DNA of 64,000 bases from JBBROS01 sp963752225 (GCA_963752225.1 CAVVXS010000007.1:1963591-2027590); one strand, 5' to 3'. Positions 1 to 10,610 are shown, counted from the first letter of the stretch. The notes: generated by a model not told the origin, from the letters alone. Made by a program: numbers and translations.

Positions 1-2
1 CG

Positions 3-479
3 ATCATCTTGTTCTTTGCGGTTGGTGTCGGAATCGGCTGGCTTGAGATGCGGACCGACTTACGGGCACGGATGCCGATTGCGGGGTCCCTCGCCCTGTT
101 TGCCGTCGCCGCGGCCCTGTTCTGGTTGTTGGAGGTCACATTTCCAATGCCGTTGATCTGGCAGGCGGTCTTTGGCATTGCCGGTATTGCGAGCACGTTG
201 CTTTGCACGATCGCCGACGAGCCGCATCCCGGCCCGCTGACCCGGTTGTTGGAACATGCTGGTGACGCGTCATACAGCACCTACCTCTTTCATCCGGCGG
301 TCGTCATCGTTTGTGCAACGCTATATGCGCGTTTGCCGCCCAGCCTTCAGTCCCCTCCCGTGTTCCTATGCGTCGTGATCGTCGCAGCCAATGTTGCTGG
401 CTTCGTTATTTTCCGGACGATCGAACGCCCTCTTACCCGAGCGTTGCGCAAGGCACCCATGCGCTTCGCGAGGTCTTGA
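3..479 (+). CDS. Acyltransferase family 3 protein, C-terminal part (5' end outside window)
   Basis: The open frame runs in from the left edge, so the start is missing and about 159 residues remain. Several hydrophobic segments are visible (for example around LALFAVAAALFWLLE and VVIVAANVAGFVIF), followed by the pattern DASYSTYLFHP and a C-terminal IERPLTRALR. That ending is typical of OafA/YrhL-type membrane acyltransferases (Acyltransferase_3), which O-acylate surface polysaccharides, nodulation factors or peptidoglycan at the inner membrane. The catalytic N-terminal half is not in the window, so the substrate cannot be judged. No partner gene is visible downstream; the next feature is tRNA-Glu on the other strand. 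Confidence 0.8.
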   Translation: MILFFAVGVGIGWLEMRTDLRARMPIAGSLALFAVAAALFWLLEVTFPMPLIWQAVFGIAGIASTLLCTIADEPHPGPLTRLLEHAGDASYSTYLFHPAVVIVCATLYARLPPSLQSPPVFLCVVIVAANVAGFVIFRTIERPLTRALRKAPMRFARS

Positions 480-576
480 TCAAGCGGTGGTCTCAGCCGC
501 TACACCCAGTGCACACCGAGCCGTGGTGCTCCATGCCCAGTTTGTGCACCCAGCCTGACCTGGCAGCAGTTGAAAC

Positions 577-652
577 TGGTGCCCCGTACGGGATTCGAAC
601 CCGTGTTACAGCCTTGAAAGGGCCGTGTCCTAGGCCTCTAGACGAACGGGAC
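577..652 (-). tRNA. tRNA-Glu (anticodon TTC)
   Basis: Read on the minus strand, a 76-nt cloverleaf starts GTCCCG, pairs with CGGGGC-type acceptor bases and ends with an encoded CCA (complement of 577-579). The T-arm shows GGTTCGAATCC and the anticodon loop reads CTTTCAA with TTC in the centre, giving glutamate. It lies just downstream of recJ on the same strand, with about 36 bp between them. Confidence 0.97.
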
Positions 653-688
653 CGCGGCGCAGGGGGTAGCGCGGGGGTGGGCGCCGGG

Positions 689-2449
689 TCAAGCGGCGGC
701 GGCGTCGCGGAGAAAGAAAGCGGTCGACACCTCGCCGTTCCATTCCTCGGCGCGCAGATGCCCGGCCAAATGCAGCGGCGCGCCACGATCCAGCAGCGCG
801 GTGGCCAGCGGGCCGTCGCCGGCGCGGAACAGGATCGCCTTCAGCCGCGGACCGCCGCCCTCGCCTTCCAGCCAGGCGCGGATCGTCGTGCCCTCCTTGC
901 CGATGCGGTCCGCCCGCAGAACGCGGGCGCGCGGCAGTGCCAGCACCGGCTCCTCGTTGCCGTTGCCGAACGGCGCCAGCCGCTGGATCTGCTGCGCCAG
1001 CTCGACCGTGGCGCCCGGGACCGTCACCGTGGCCTCCACCGGCAAGTCGGCGGCGCGCGGGAGCGTCTTGGCATGCGCCAGGCGCTCGTTGAGGAACTCC
1101 TGGAACTCGGCGACGCGCTCGACGGCCAAGCTGAACCCGGCCGCCATCGCGTGGCCGCCGCCGGTCAGCAGCATCCCCTTGCTGCGGGCCGCCATCACCG
1201 CGCGGCCCAGATCGACGCCGGGCACCGAGCGCGCACTGCCCTTGATCACGCCGTCCAGCAGCGCGCCCACCAATGCGGGCCGGTTGTGCCGCTCCTTGAT
1301 GCGGCCGGCGACGATGCCGACCACGCCGGCGTGCCAGCCCTCGGCATGCACCATCAGCGCCGCATGCCCGGCCTCGTCGAGTGCGGCGGCGAGCGTCAGG
1401 GCGTGGTCGAGCATCCCGGCCTCGACCTCGCGGCGGTCGCGGTTGATGGCATCGAGCTGCCGGGCGATCGTCTGGGCCTCGGACGCGTCCTCGGTCAGCA
1501 GCAGGCGCAGGCCGAGGCCGGCGTCGCTGATGCGCCCGGCAGCGTTGATACGGGGACCGAGCGCGAAGCCGCAGGTCATGGCGCTCGGCCGGTCGCGGGC
1601 GCTGGCCGCCTCCAGCAGGGCGGCGATGCCGGGCCGGGCGCGCCGGGCCATCACGCGCAAGCCCTGCACCACCAGCGCCCGGTTCACCCCCGTCAGCGGC
1701 ATCACGTCGCACACCGTCGCCAGCGCCACGAGATCGAGCAGGTCGCGCAGATCCGGTTCGGGCCGCGTGGCGAACCAGCCCGTGTTGCGTAGGACGCGGA
1801 CGGTGGCGACCGCGGTGAGGAACGCCACCGCGGCAGCGCAGAGACCATGCAGCCCGCTGGCGCAATCGAGCCGGTTCGGGTTCACCGTCGCCAGCACCGG
1901 CGGCGGCGGGCCTTCGGCGGCGTGATGGTCGAGCACCACGACCTCGGCCCGGCCATGGACGGCGGACAGCGCGTGCGTGGCGGCAGTGCCGCAATCGACG
2001 CAAACGATCAGCGTGGCGCCGCGCGCGGCCATTGCCTGCAGCGCCGGCGCATTGGGGCCGTAGCCTTCCAGCATGCGGTCCGGCACATGGGTCATGACGG
2101 TGCAGCCGAGTCCGCCCAGCGTGCGGGCGACAATGGCCGCGCTGCAGGCGCCATCCACGTCGTAGTCGCCGAACACGCCCACCGTCTCGCCGCGGCGCAC
2201 GGCATGGGCCAGGCGGGCAGCCGCCGCGTCCATGTCGGCCAGCACCGATGGGTCGGGCAGCAGCGCCCGCAGCGTCGGCTCGAGGAACTGCCCGGCGTCG
2301 TCGAGGCCGATCCCGCGGGCCGCCAGCAGCCGGGCGACGATCTCCGGCAGGCCGAGGCGCTGGGCGATGCCGAGCGCCACCCGGTCCTCGCCGCCCCGCA
2401 GCAGCCAGCGGCGGCCGGTGAGGCTGCGTTCGATGTTCAATTCTGTCAT
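689..2449 (-). CDS. recJ: Single-stranded-DNA-specific exonuclease RecJ
   Basis: The 586-residue protein is a 5'-3' ssDNA exonuclease of RecF-pathway recombination and mismatch or base-excision repair. The DHH phosphoesterase signature is clear: FGDYDVDG near residue 88, VCVDCGTAA, then VVLDHHAAE. The DHHA1 part has GGGHAMAAGFSL near residue 400, followed by an OB-like C-terminus. The open frame extends upstream, but the ATG at 2449 begins MTELNIERSL, the usual length for RecJ, and the extension has no family similarity. It is the last gene of the minus-strand run aminotransferase-hom-glpX-recJ, an order seen repeatedly in alphaproteobacteria, and follows glpX by about 19 bp. Confidence 0.96.
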   Translation of the reverse strand: MTELNIERSLTGRRWLLRGGEDRVALGIAQRLGLPEIVARLLAARGIGLDDAGQFLEPTLRALLPDPSVLADMDAAAARLAHAVRRGETVGVFGDYDVDGACSAAIVARTLGGLGCTVMTHVPDRMLEGYGPNAPALQAMAARGATLIVCVDCGTAATHALSAVHGRAEVVVLDHHAAEGPPPPVLATVNPNRLDCASGLHGLCAAAVAFLTAVATVRVLRNTGWFATRPEPDLRDLLDLVALATVCDVMPLTGVNRALVVQGLRVMARRARPGIAALLEAASARDRPSAMTCGFALGPRINAAGRISDAGLGLRLLLTEDASEAQTIARQLDAINRDRREVEAGMLDHALTLAAALDEAGHAALMVHAEGWHAGVVGIVAGRIKERHNRPALVGALLDGVIKGSARSVPGVDLGRAVMAARSKGMLLTGGGHAMAAGFSLAVERVAEFQEFLNERLAHAKTLPRAADLPVEATVTVPGATVELAQQIQRLAPFGNGNEEPVLALPRARVLRADRIGKEGTTIRAWLEGEGGGPRLKAILFRAGDGPLATALLDRGAPLHLAGHLRAEEWNGEVSTAFFLRDAAAA

Positions 2450-2468
2450 GCGAGTGGGAGCGACCCGG

Positions 2469-3461
2469 CTACTCCGGCTGCCAGGTCTTGGTGTCGAAGT
2501 TGTGGTGCGCCTCGATGTAGCGGACGGTGCCGGACTTGCTGCGCATGACGATGGAGTGGGTGAAGGCGCCATGGCCGAAGCGGCGCACGCCCTTCAGCAT
2601 GGCGCCGCCGGTGACGCCGGTGGCGGCGAACATCACGTCACCGCGGGCCATTTCCTCGACGGTGTATTTGTGCTGCGGGTCGCTGACCCCCATTTCGCGG
2701 GCGCGCTGGATCTGCCCGTCGTCTTCGTACATCAACCGGCCCTGCATCTGCCCGCCGATGCAACGCAGCGCCGCGGCCGCCAGCACGCCCTCGGGGGCGC
2801 CGCCGGAGCCCATGTAGATGTCGATCCCGCCCTCCGGTAGCCCGGCGGCGATCACCCCGGCCACGTCGCCGTCGCCGAGCAGCATGATCCGTGCGCCCGC
2901 TTCCCGGCATTTCGCCAGGATCTCGTCATGCCGCGGCCGCTCCAGCATGCAGACGACGATGTCGTTCACGTCGCGCTTCTTGGCCCGCGCCAGGTTCTTC
3001 AGGTTCTCCGCGACGGACGCGTCGAGGTCCACCACGTTGTCGGGCAGGCCGCCGCCGACCGCGATCTTGTCCATGTAAATGTCGGGCGCGTGCAGGAAAT
3101 TGCCGCTCTCGGCCAAGGCGACCACGGCGAGGGCGTTGGGGCCGCCCTTGGCGGTGATGGTGGTGCCCTCGAGCGGATCGACGGCGATGTCCATGGCCGG
3201 GCCGCCGGAGCCGACCTTCTCGCCGATGTAAAGCATCGGCGCCTCGTCCATCTCGCCCTCGCCGATCACCACGGTTCCGGAGATGGCGACGCTGTCGAAG
3301 GCGCGGCGCATACCCTCGACCGCGGCGCCGTCGGCCTCGTTCTTCTTGCCGCGGCCCATCCAACGGGAGGCCGCGAGGGCGGCGGCTTCGGTGACGCGCA
3401 CCAGGTCGAGTGCCAGGTTGCGGTCGGGCGAGATCTCGGGGCGGGTCGCTGTGTGGGACAT
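2469..3461 (-). CDS. glpX: Class II fructose-1,6-bisphosphatase
   Basis: The 330-residue GlpX enzyme hydrolyses fructose-1,6-bisphosphate to fructose-6-phosphate in gluconeogenesis or the Calvin cycle, and often also sedoheptulose-bisphosphate. Metal- and substrate-binding motifs are visible: VIGEGEMDEAP, then AVDPLEGT, then MGSGGAPEGVLAAAA and FAATGVTGG. The ATG at 3461 begins MSHTATRPEI, has GAGG-type bases just upstream and matches family length. It sits 14 bp after hom and 19 bp before recJ, so it is probably co-transcribed with both. Confidence 0.96.
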   Translation of the reverse strand: MSHTATRPEISPDRNLALDLVRVTEAAALAASRWMGRGKKNEADGAAVEGMRRAFDSVAISGTVVIGEGEMDEAPMLYIGEKVGSGGPAMDIAVDPLEGTTITAKGGPNALAVVALAESGNFLHAPDIYMDKIAVGGGLPDNVVDLDASVAENLKNLARAKKRDVNDIVVCMLERPRHDEILAKCREAGARIMLLGDGDVAGVIAAGLPEGGIDIYMGSGGAPEGVLAAAALRCIGGQMQGRLMYEDDGQIQRAREMGVSDPQHKYTVEEMARGDVMFAATGVTGGAMLKGVRRFGHGAFTHSIVMRSKSGTVRYIEAHHNFDTKTWQPE

Positions 3462-3475
3462 CGGGGGGAAACTCC

Positions 3476-4761
3476 TCAGCCGGGTTCGATGCGGATCAAC
3501 GCCGGCGGCTCGACGACGGCGTCCAGCGCCGCAATCTGCGCCAACGCCGCGCGCATGTCCGCCTCGTTGGTGTCGTGGGTGACGAGCACGACCGGCACCG
3601 GCTCGCCCTCGGAGCGGCCGCGCTGCAGCATGCTTTCGAGGCTGACCCCGGCGTCGCGCAGCGCGGCGGCGACGTCGGCGATCACCCCCGCCCGGTCCAC
3701 CACCATCAGCCGCAGGTAATAGGCGCCGCGATGCGCCATCATCGGCACCGCCGCAAGATCCGAGAGCGCGGCGTCGGCGGCGCCCCACACCGGCGTCGCG
3801 CGGCCGCGGGCAACGTCCACGAGGTCGGCGACCACTGCGCTCGCGGTTGGCCCGGCGCCGGCGCCGCGTCCGGACATCATGACCCGGCCCACGAAGTCGC
3901 CCTCCGCCTCGACCGCGTTGAACACGCCGTCCACCTGGCCGATCGGCGACGTCGCCCGCACCATGCAGGGATGCACCCGGGTCTCGACCCCGCCTTCGGT
4001 GCGCCGGGCGATGCCGAGCAGTTTGATGCGGTAGCCGAGCTCGTTGGCGAAGGCGATGTCCACGGCGGACACCTGCCGGATGCCCTCGACATGGACGGTG
4101 GCGAAATCCACGGGGCGGTTGAACGCCAATGCCGCCAGGATGGCGAGCTTGTGCGCGGCGTCGATGCCGTCCACGTCGAAGCTCGGGTCCGCTTCGGCGT
4201 AGCCCAGCCGTTGCGCGTCGGCGAGCACGTCGGCGAACTCGCGCCCCTGGTCGCGCATGGTGGTCAGGATGTAGTTGCAGGTGCCGTTCAGGATGCCGGC
4301 GATGCGATCGATGCGGTTGCCGGCCAGGCCCTCGCGCAGTGCTTTGATCACCGGGATGCCGCCGGCCACCGCCGCTTCGAAGGCGAGCGGCACGCCGGCC
4401 TGCTCGGCGCGGGCGCCGAGGGCGGCGCCGTGCACGGCGAGCAGGGCCTTGTTGGCGGTCACGACCGGCTTGCCGGCGGCAAGCGCCGCCTCGACGGTGG
4501 CGCGGGCCGGGCCATCGCTGCCGCCGATCAGCTCGACCACGACGTCGACGGCCGGGTCGCGAGCGAGCGAGACCGGGTCGTCGTGCCAGCGCAGTTCGCC
4601 CACCGATACGCCACGGTCCCGGCTGCGGTCGCGGGCGCTGACCGCCGCGACCGTGATCGGCCGGCCGGCGCGGGCCGCGACCAGGCCGGCGTTGTCGTGC
4701 AGCAGGCGCAGAACGCCGCCACCCACCACGCCAAGCCCGGCGACGCCGACCGAAAGTGGCG

Positions 4762-4765
<4 letters not shown>
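3476..4765 (-). CDS. hom: Homoserine dehydrogenase
   Basis: This 429-residue enzyme reduces aspartate semialdehyde to homoserine in the threonine, methionine and isoleucine branch. The N-terminus has the Rossmann motif GLGVVGGGV. The catalytic core includes TANKALLA, LNGTCNYIL and AEADPSFDVDG. The C-terminal 80 residues (from about 350, YYLRLMVVDRAG) look like an ACT domain, which allows threonine feedback control. Its start overlaps the end of the upstream aminotransferase gene by 4 nt (ATGA), which implies translational coupling. That partner could act on aspartate-family or alanine metabolism. Confidence 0.96.
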
Positions 4766-5982
<1,217 letters not shown>

Positions 5983-6021
5983 TGCGTGTGACTTTTCGGG
6001 AGCGGCCGGTTGCGACTCGGG

Positions 6022-7026
6022 TCAATCTACCAGACGAGCGATGCCGCCGCGAGCCAGCGCTGCAGCGTCCACCCGCATCGCCGCGGTGGGCACCCCGGCG
6101 GCGGTCAGCACGTCCTCCATCGCGCGGGCGCGGCGCCAAGCCAGCGGCAGAGCGGCGGCCTGCGCGTCCGGCAAGGCGGAGCGCGCATCGCCGCCGCCGA
6201 GCACGGCCAGGTTGCCGCCAGCCCGGCGTGCGGCGAGCTGCCGCAGCGCCTCGGCCGAAGCGGGGCGCAGCACGGCGGAGTTGCTGACGAAGTCGGCGTC
6301 GACCTGCGGCGCCGGTTTCGGCGTGGCCGGCTCGAACGCCGTCGACGGGATGCCGGGCAGCGTCGGCAGCGGCGGGGCGCCGCTCGGCAGGGCCGGCAGC
6401 GCGGCGTCGCCGGCCGCATCGGGGGCGGCCGACGTGACCGCCGTGCCGTTCCGGCGGGACGGCGCGGGCGGGCTCGCCGCTTGGCCGCCTGACGGGGCGG
6501 GGGCAACGATCGGCGCCGGCGCCGCCGCCTCGGGCCTCGCTTCGGCGGCGTCGAGCCGGGCCATCGGCGGCTCGGGCGGCGGGGTGGCCGCCGCCCCCGC
6601 GTTTGGCGCGCCGGCGTTCCGGGCCAGGCCGCCGGGGGCCGGCTGGGGCGGGACGGCGCGCGGGCCGAGCGCCTCGATCGGGTCCTGCTCGGCTTGGCGC
6701 GTGGCCCGGTCGCGCTCGCTCGACAGCCGCGCGGCCAGGGCCCGGCGCGCCGCCGGGTCGGTCGGCGCGGGGCGCGCGGGAAGCTGCGCGAAGTCGGGGT
6801 AAGGGTCGGTCACGCCGGGCGGCGGCGGCCGTTCCTCGGCCAACGCGCCACCCTGCAGCTGGTGCCACCAGTCGATCGGCGTGTCGAACGGCAGCCGCGT
6901 GTCGTAGAACTCCGACACGCTCTGGCATCCCGGCAGAAGCATGACAGCCAACGCCAGCCCCGGGAGCACGGGCGCTTGTCGCCGAGGGGCCGCCCACCTA
7001 CCCTTACCTCCAACGCACATCCCCAT
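6022..7026 (-). CDS. Proline/alanine-rich lipoprotein with OmpA-like C-terminus
   Basis: The start at 7026 (MGMCVGGKGRW) gives about 334 residues. It has a basic n-region, a hydrophobic stretch and the lipobox LLPGC, so it is probably lipidated at that cysteine and exported. A long Pro/Ala-rich low-complexity linker follows (about residues 60-210). The last ~100 residues (VDADFVSNSAVLRPASAEAL ... AWRRARAMEDVLTAAGV) resemble a degenerate OmpA peptidoglycan-binding domain, with the R-A-x2-V pattern partly kept. An open frame reaches 7104 but would start inside the phaC ribosome-binding region, so it was not used. The gene is divergent from phaC. Confidence 0.72.
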   Translation of the reverse strand: MGMCVGGKGRWAAPRRQAPVLPGLALAVMLLPGCQSVSEFYDTRLPFDTPIDWWHQLQGGALAEERPPPPGVTDPYPDFAQLPARPAPTDPAARRALAARLSSERDRATRQAEQDPIEALGPRAVPPQPAPGGLARNAGAPNAGAAATPPPEPPMARLDAAEARPEAAAPAPIVAPAPSGGQAASPPAPSRRNGTAVTSAAPDAAGDAALPALPSGAPPLPTLPGIPSTAFEPATPKPAPQVDADFVSNSAVLRPASAEALRQLAARRAGGNLAVLGGGDARSALPDAQAAALPLAWRRARAMEDVLTAAGVPTAAMRVDAAALARGGIARLVD

Positions 7027-7112
7027 CAGTCGGACCTGTCCCGCATTCCCTCGACCGACATAGCGCGGCGCGAGGCGAGGCGGATAGCCCGGCGGAAAGG
7101 ACACAAACCACG

Positions 7113-8960
7113 ATGGCAGATATCGGCAAGCTCACGCCCAAGAACCCCGGCGCGGCGCCGACCCCCAAAGCGCCCGGCGGGGAAGCGGCCAGCTTCAAGC
7201 TCGCCAACCCGAGCGAGGTCGGGCGCTCGATGGCCGGGATCGCCGAACGGTCGCAGCGGCTCGTCACCGACTGGCTGAACCGGCAGGCGCACGAGACGCC
7301 GGAACTCGATCCGTTCAACATCGGCCATGCGTTCATGGAAATGACCACGCAGCTGATGCGCGACCCCGCCAAGCTGGTGCAGGCGCAGATCGGCTTTTGG
7401 CAGGACTACATGACGCTGTGGCAGAACACCGCGCGGCGCATGTGGGGCATGGACTCCGACCCGGTGATCCAGGCCGATCCGAAGGACAAGCGGTTCAAGG
7501 ACGAGGCCTGGAAGGAAAGCGAGGTATTCGACTTCATCAAGCAGTCGTACCTCCTGAGCGCCCGCTACGTGAACGACATCGTCAGCCACGTGGACGGGCT
7601 CGACGCGAAAACGGCGCAGAAGGTGGACTTCTATTCGCGCCAGTTCATCGACGCGATGAGCCCGAGCAATTTCCTGATGACCAACCCCGAAGTGCTGCGC
7701 AAGACCGCCGAGACCGGGGGCGAGAACCTGCTGCGCGGCCTGAACAACCTGCTGTCGGACCTGGAGCGCGGGCGCGGCAAGCTGTCGGTCAAGATGACCG
7801 ACACGGCCGCGTTCAAGATGGGCGAGAACATCGCCATCAGCCCGGGCAAGGTCGTCTATCAGAACGACCTGATGCAGCTGATCCAGTATGCGCCGACCAC
7901 GGACACGGTGCTGAAGCGTCCGTTGCTGATCGCGCCGCCCTGGATCAACAAGTTCTACATCCTCGACCTGCGCCCGAAGAACAGCCTGGTTCGCTGGGCG
8001 GTCAGCCAGGGCCACACCGTGTTCATGATCAGCTGGGTGAACCCGGACGCGCGGCTGAGCGACAAGCGCTTCGAAGACTACATGACGGAGGGCTTCCTCG
8101 CCGCCCTCGGCGCGATCGAGCGCGCGACCGGCGAGCGGGAGGTCAACGCGATCGGCTACTGCCTGGGCGGCACGCTGCTCGCGAGCACGCTGGCCTACAT
8201 GGCCGCGCACGGCGACGATCGGATCAAGTCGGCGACCTTCTTCGTGACGATGACCGACTTCCAGGAAGCCGGCGAACTCGGCGTGTTCATCGACGAGGAG
8301 CAGCTGCGCCAGCTCGAGGAAAAGATGGAGAAGCGCGGCTATCTCGACGGGTCGGAGATGTCGACCACGTTCAACATGCTGCGGGCGAACGACCTGATCT
8401 GGTCGTTCGTGGTCAACAACTACCTGATGGGCAACGAGCCGTTCCCGTTCGACTTGCTGTATTGGAACAGCGACAGCACCCGCATGCCGGCGGCGATGCA
8501 CAGCTTCTACCTGCGCCAGATGTATCAGCAGAACCTGCTATGCAAGCCGGGCGGCATCACGCTCGCGGACACGCCGATCGACCTCGGCCGGGTGACGGTC
8601 CCGGCCTATTTCCTGTCCACCCGGGAAGACCACATCGCGCCGTGGAAGAGCACCTATCGCGGCACCCAGTTGCTGGGCGGCCGGAACCGGTTCGTGCTCG
8701 CGGCGAGTGGGCACATCGCCGGCGTGGTGAACCCGCCCGAAAGCGGCAAGTACAGCCACTGGATCAACCCGAGCCTGCCGTCCGACCCCGACACCTGGCT
8801 TGCGGGCGCCACCGAGATGGCCGGCAGCTGGTGGCCGGATTGGCAACGCTGGATCACCGCGCTGGACGATACCCGCGTGCCGGCCCGGCCCCCCGGTGCG
8901 GGCGAGGCGCCGACGCTCGAGGAAGCGCCGGGCAGCTACGTCGCGGTCAAGGCGGCCTGA
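7113..8960 (+). CDS. phaC: Class I poly(3-hydroxyalkanoate) synthase
   Basis: The 615-residue PhaC polymerises (R)-3-hydroxyacyl-CoA to the storage polyester PHB on granule surfaces. A Poly-beta-hydroxybutyrate polymerase N-terminal domain is followed by an alpha/beta-hydrolase core. The lipase-like box is GYCLGG with catalytic Cys350; the remaining triad is Asp506 (DHIAPW) and His534 (SGHIAGVVNPP), with spacing like that of the Ralstonia enzyme. The ATG at 7113 follows GGAAAGGA. No phaA, phaB or phasin gene is nearby, so precursor genes lie elsewhere. A GC hairpin at 9030-9053 lies downstream. Confidence 0.97.
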   Translation: MADIGKLTPKNPGAAPTPKAPGGEAASFKLANPSEVGRSMAGIAERSQRLVTDWLNRQAHETPELDPFNIGHAFMEMTTQLMRDPAKLVQAQIGFWQDYMTLWQNTARRMWGMDSDPVIQADPKDKRFKDEAWKESEVFDFIKQSYLLSARYVNDIVSHVDGLDAKTAQKVDFYSRQFIDAMSPSNFLMTNPEVLRKTAETGGENLLRGLNNLLSDLERGRGKLSVKMTDTAAFKMGENIAISPGKVVYQNDLMQLIQYAPTTDTVLKRPLLIAPPWINKFYILDLRPKNSLVRWAVSQGHTVFMISWVNPDARLSDKRFEDYMTEGFLAALGAIERATGEREVNAIGYCLGGTLLASTLAYMAAHGDDRIKSATFFVTMTDFQEAGELGVFIDEEQLRQLEEKMEKRGYLDGSEMSTTFNMLRANDLIWSFVVNNYLMGNEPFPFDLLYWNSDSTRMPAAMHSFYLRQMYQQNLLCKPGGITLADTPIDLGRVTVPAYFLSTREDHIAPWKSTYRGTQLLGGRNRFVLAASGHIAGVVNPPESGKYSHWINPSLPSDPDTWLAGATEMAGSWWPDWQRWITALDDTRVPARPPGAGEAPTLEEAPGSYVAVKAA

Positions 8961-9029
8961 GGCGGCGCGACTGCCGCCCGGGCAACAATCGTCTGACATT
9001 CCTCGACATTTCACGGCTTGGACTGCGCG

Positions 9030-9053
9030 ACGGCGGCGCTAATTTGCCGCCGT
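9030..9053 (+). terminator. GC-rich hairpin downstream of phaC
   Basis: ACGGCGGC and GCCGCCGT arms flank the 8-nt loop gctaattt. No long T-run follows. It may end phaC transcripts, or act in the leader of the small exported-protein gene that starts at 9076. Confidence 0.4.
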
Positions 9054-9075
9054 AACGTTCGGTGCGGAGGTCGTT

Positions 9076-9438
9076 GTGTCGTTGCGCGATATCGTTTTAG
9101 CTACCAGCATGCTCGCCGCCGGGTCGCTGCCGGCCCTGGCCGCCGACCAGGATTTCAAGCTGGTCAACAAGACCGGCTACCAGATCGACGAGGTCTATGT
9201 TTCGCGAGTGAGCAGCAAGGCCTGGGGCAAGGACGTCATGGGCAGCGACGCGCTGGCCGACGATGAGAGCGTGAATATCAACTTCACCGCCCCTGCCAAC
9301 GCCTGCCGCTGGGACCTGAAGGTCAAGTACAACGACGGCGACGAGGCGCAGTGGGACAACTTGAACCTCTGCGACATCAGCAAGGTCACGCTGTACTGGG
9401 ACCGCAAGAAGCAGACGACCCGCGCCGTCACCGACTGA
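9076..9438 (+). CDS. Small exported protein of unknown function
   Basis: The gene has a GTG start with GGAGG directly upstream (9066-9070). The 120-residue product has a clear Sec signal (SMLAAGSLPALAADQ, likely cut after ALA). The mature domain of about 98 residues, FKLVNKTGYQIDEVYVS ... CRWDLKVKYNDGD ... WDRKKQTTRAVTD, has two cysteines positioned to form a disulfide and looks like a compact beta protein. I recognise it as a conserved family in alphaproteobacteria, often carrying meaningless automatic names, but know no established role. It is tail-to-tail with the lipoprotein gene on the other strand. Confidence 0.8.
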   Translation: MSLRDIVLATSMLAAGSLPALAADQDFKLVNKTGYQIDEVYVSRVSSKAWGKDVMGSDALADDESVNINFTAPANACRWDLKVKYNDGDEAQWDNLNLCDISKVTLYWDRKKQTTRAVTD

Positions 9439-9476
9439 TCGCCGCGGCCGGCACGGCCGAGGCCGAGCCGGCTGCC

Positions 9477-10034
9477 TTACAGCCGGATGTCGGAGTCGTT
9501 CTGGAACAGCTCGTTCTCGAGCTGCAGGGTGGAGACGTTGGCCATCCGGAGATATGGCATGTTCGACAGCACCGCCAACGTGCGCTGCGCGCCGGCCGGG
9601 AACACCGGGGCGCCCAGCGTGCGGGCGGCGGCGTCGCGGTCGCCCGCAGCCAAGGCGTTGCCGGCGCTGATCAGGCTGTCCACCACCTGCTGCGACGTCG
9701 CGTTTGGCGCGACACCGAGTGCGGCACGAAGCTCGGACCGCCCCTCGAGCAACTGATCCTTGGTGATGGCCGAGACGTTGCTCCAACGCGGGCTGGTGTA
9801 GATCTGCCCCGCGAGGTAGTCGAGCGACGCCGCCGCCCGGGCAGCCTCGACCGGACGCCCATAGGTCCGGCCGCTATCCGCGAACGCCCAAGCCGCCTGG
9901 TTGGCGGCGGTCACGTCCGGGTCGAAGCCGGTGCCGATCCCGCCGGTGCCCAGGCGCGCCGTATCGGGCACGTACGGTTGAAAATTGCCGCAGCCAGCCA
10001 GAACGGCTGCCAGACCCAGAACCGCGAAACGCAT
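9477..10034 (-). CDS. Putative lipoprotein of unknown function
   Basis: The 185-residue product begins MRFAVLGLAAVLAGCGNF, a short hydrophobic leader with lipobox LAGC, so lipidation and export are likely. The rest is mostly helical, with SAGNALAAGDRDAAARTLG and LRMANVSTLQLENELF near the C-terminus. No catalytic motif is seen and no family is recognised with confidence. It stands alone between two unrelated genes, about 48 bp from the gamma carbonic anhydrase gene upstream. Confidence 0.72.
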   Translation of the reverse strand: MRFAVLGLAAVLAGCGNFQPYVPDTARLGTGGIGTGFDPDVTAANQAAWAFADSGRTYGRPVEAARAAASLDYLAGQIYTSPRWSNVSAITKDQLLEGRSELRAALGVAPNATSQQVVDSLISAGNALAAGDRDAAARTLGAPVFPAGAQRTLAVLSNMPYLRMANVSTLQLENELFQNDSDIRL

Positions 10035-10082
10035 GGCGCACAGTCTCCCTCTGCCGGAAAGATGGTGCGCCGCGTGACGCTG

Positions 10083-10610
10083 TCACCCGAGTGCGCGCAG
10101 CCCAGCCCGGAACATGGCGCCGCGATCGGCATAGTGCACCGCGATTTGATCGAGCTGCTCGCGATCGGCGGCCGGAATGTCGCGCATCTTCCGCGCCGGC
10201 GACCCGCCCCACAACTCGCCGCGCGGGATCCGCTTGCCCGGCGTCAGCAGCGCGCCGGCGGCCAGCATCGCCCCCTCCTCGATCACGGCGCCGTCCAGCA
10301 CCGTCGCTCCCATGCCGACGAAAGCGTGGTCGTGCAGGGTGCAGGCATGGACGATGCAGGCATGGCCAACCGTGACGTCGTTGCCGATCTCGAGCTTCCA
10401 CTCGGGACCGGGATTGACGTGGAGGATGCTGCCGTCCTGGATGTTGGTGCGATCGCCGATGCGGATGGTGTTGGTGTCGCCGCGCAGCACGCACTTGAAC
10501 CAAACGCTGCTGCGGGCGCCGAGCCACACCTTGCCCATCACGGCGGCATCGGGCGCCACCCAGGCGTCCGGCGCGATGACCGGGCTGACGCCGTCCAACT
10601 CATACAGCAT
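10083..10610 (-). CDS. Gamma-class carbonic anhydrase-like / left-handed beta-helix protein
   Basis: The 175-residue protein is built of hexapeptide repeats (VAPDAAVMGKVWLG, VLRGDTNTIRIGDRTNIQDG, VTVGHACIVHACTLHDHAFVGMG). The conserved histidines (SILHV, VGHACIVHA) are those that bind zinc in the YrdA/CaiE/gamma-CA group. Activity could be carbonic anhydrase, but many YrdA-type members have no proven function. The ATG at 10610 fits family length; the frame extends upstream only inside argC. Its start overlaps the 3' end of argC by 11 nt, so the two are probably co-expressed. Confidence 0.9.
   Translation of the reverse strand: MLYELDGVSPVIAPDAWVAPDAAVMGKVWLGARSSVWFKCVLRGDTNTIRIGDRTNIQDGSILHVNPGPEWKLEIGNDVTVGHACIVHACTLHDHAFVGMGATVLDGAVIEEGAMLAAGALLTPGKRIPRGELWGGSPARKMRDIPAADREQLDQIAVHYADRGAMFRAGLRALG

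Noticed and set aside
311..1792. Long plus-strand ORF of 493 codons
   Set aside because: It overlaps tRNA-Glu and recJ on the other strand, lacks any family motif and has the Arg/Gly/Gln-rich makeup of a GC-rich shadow frame.
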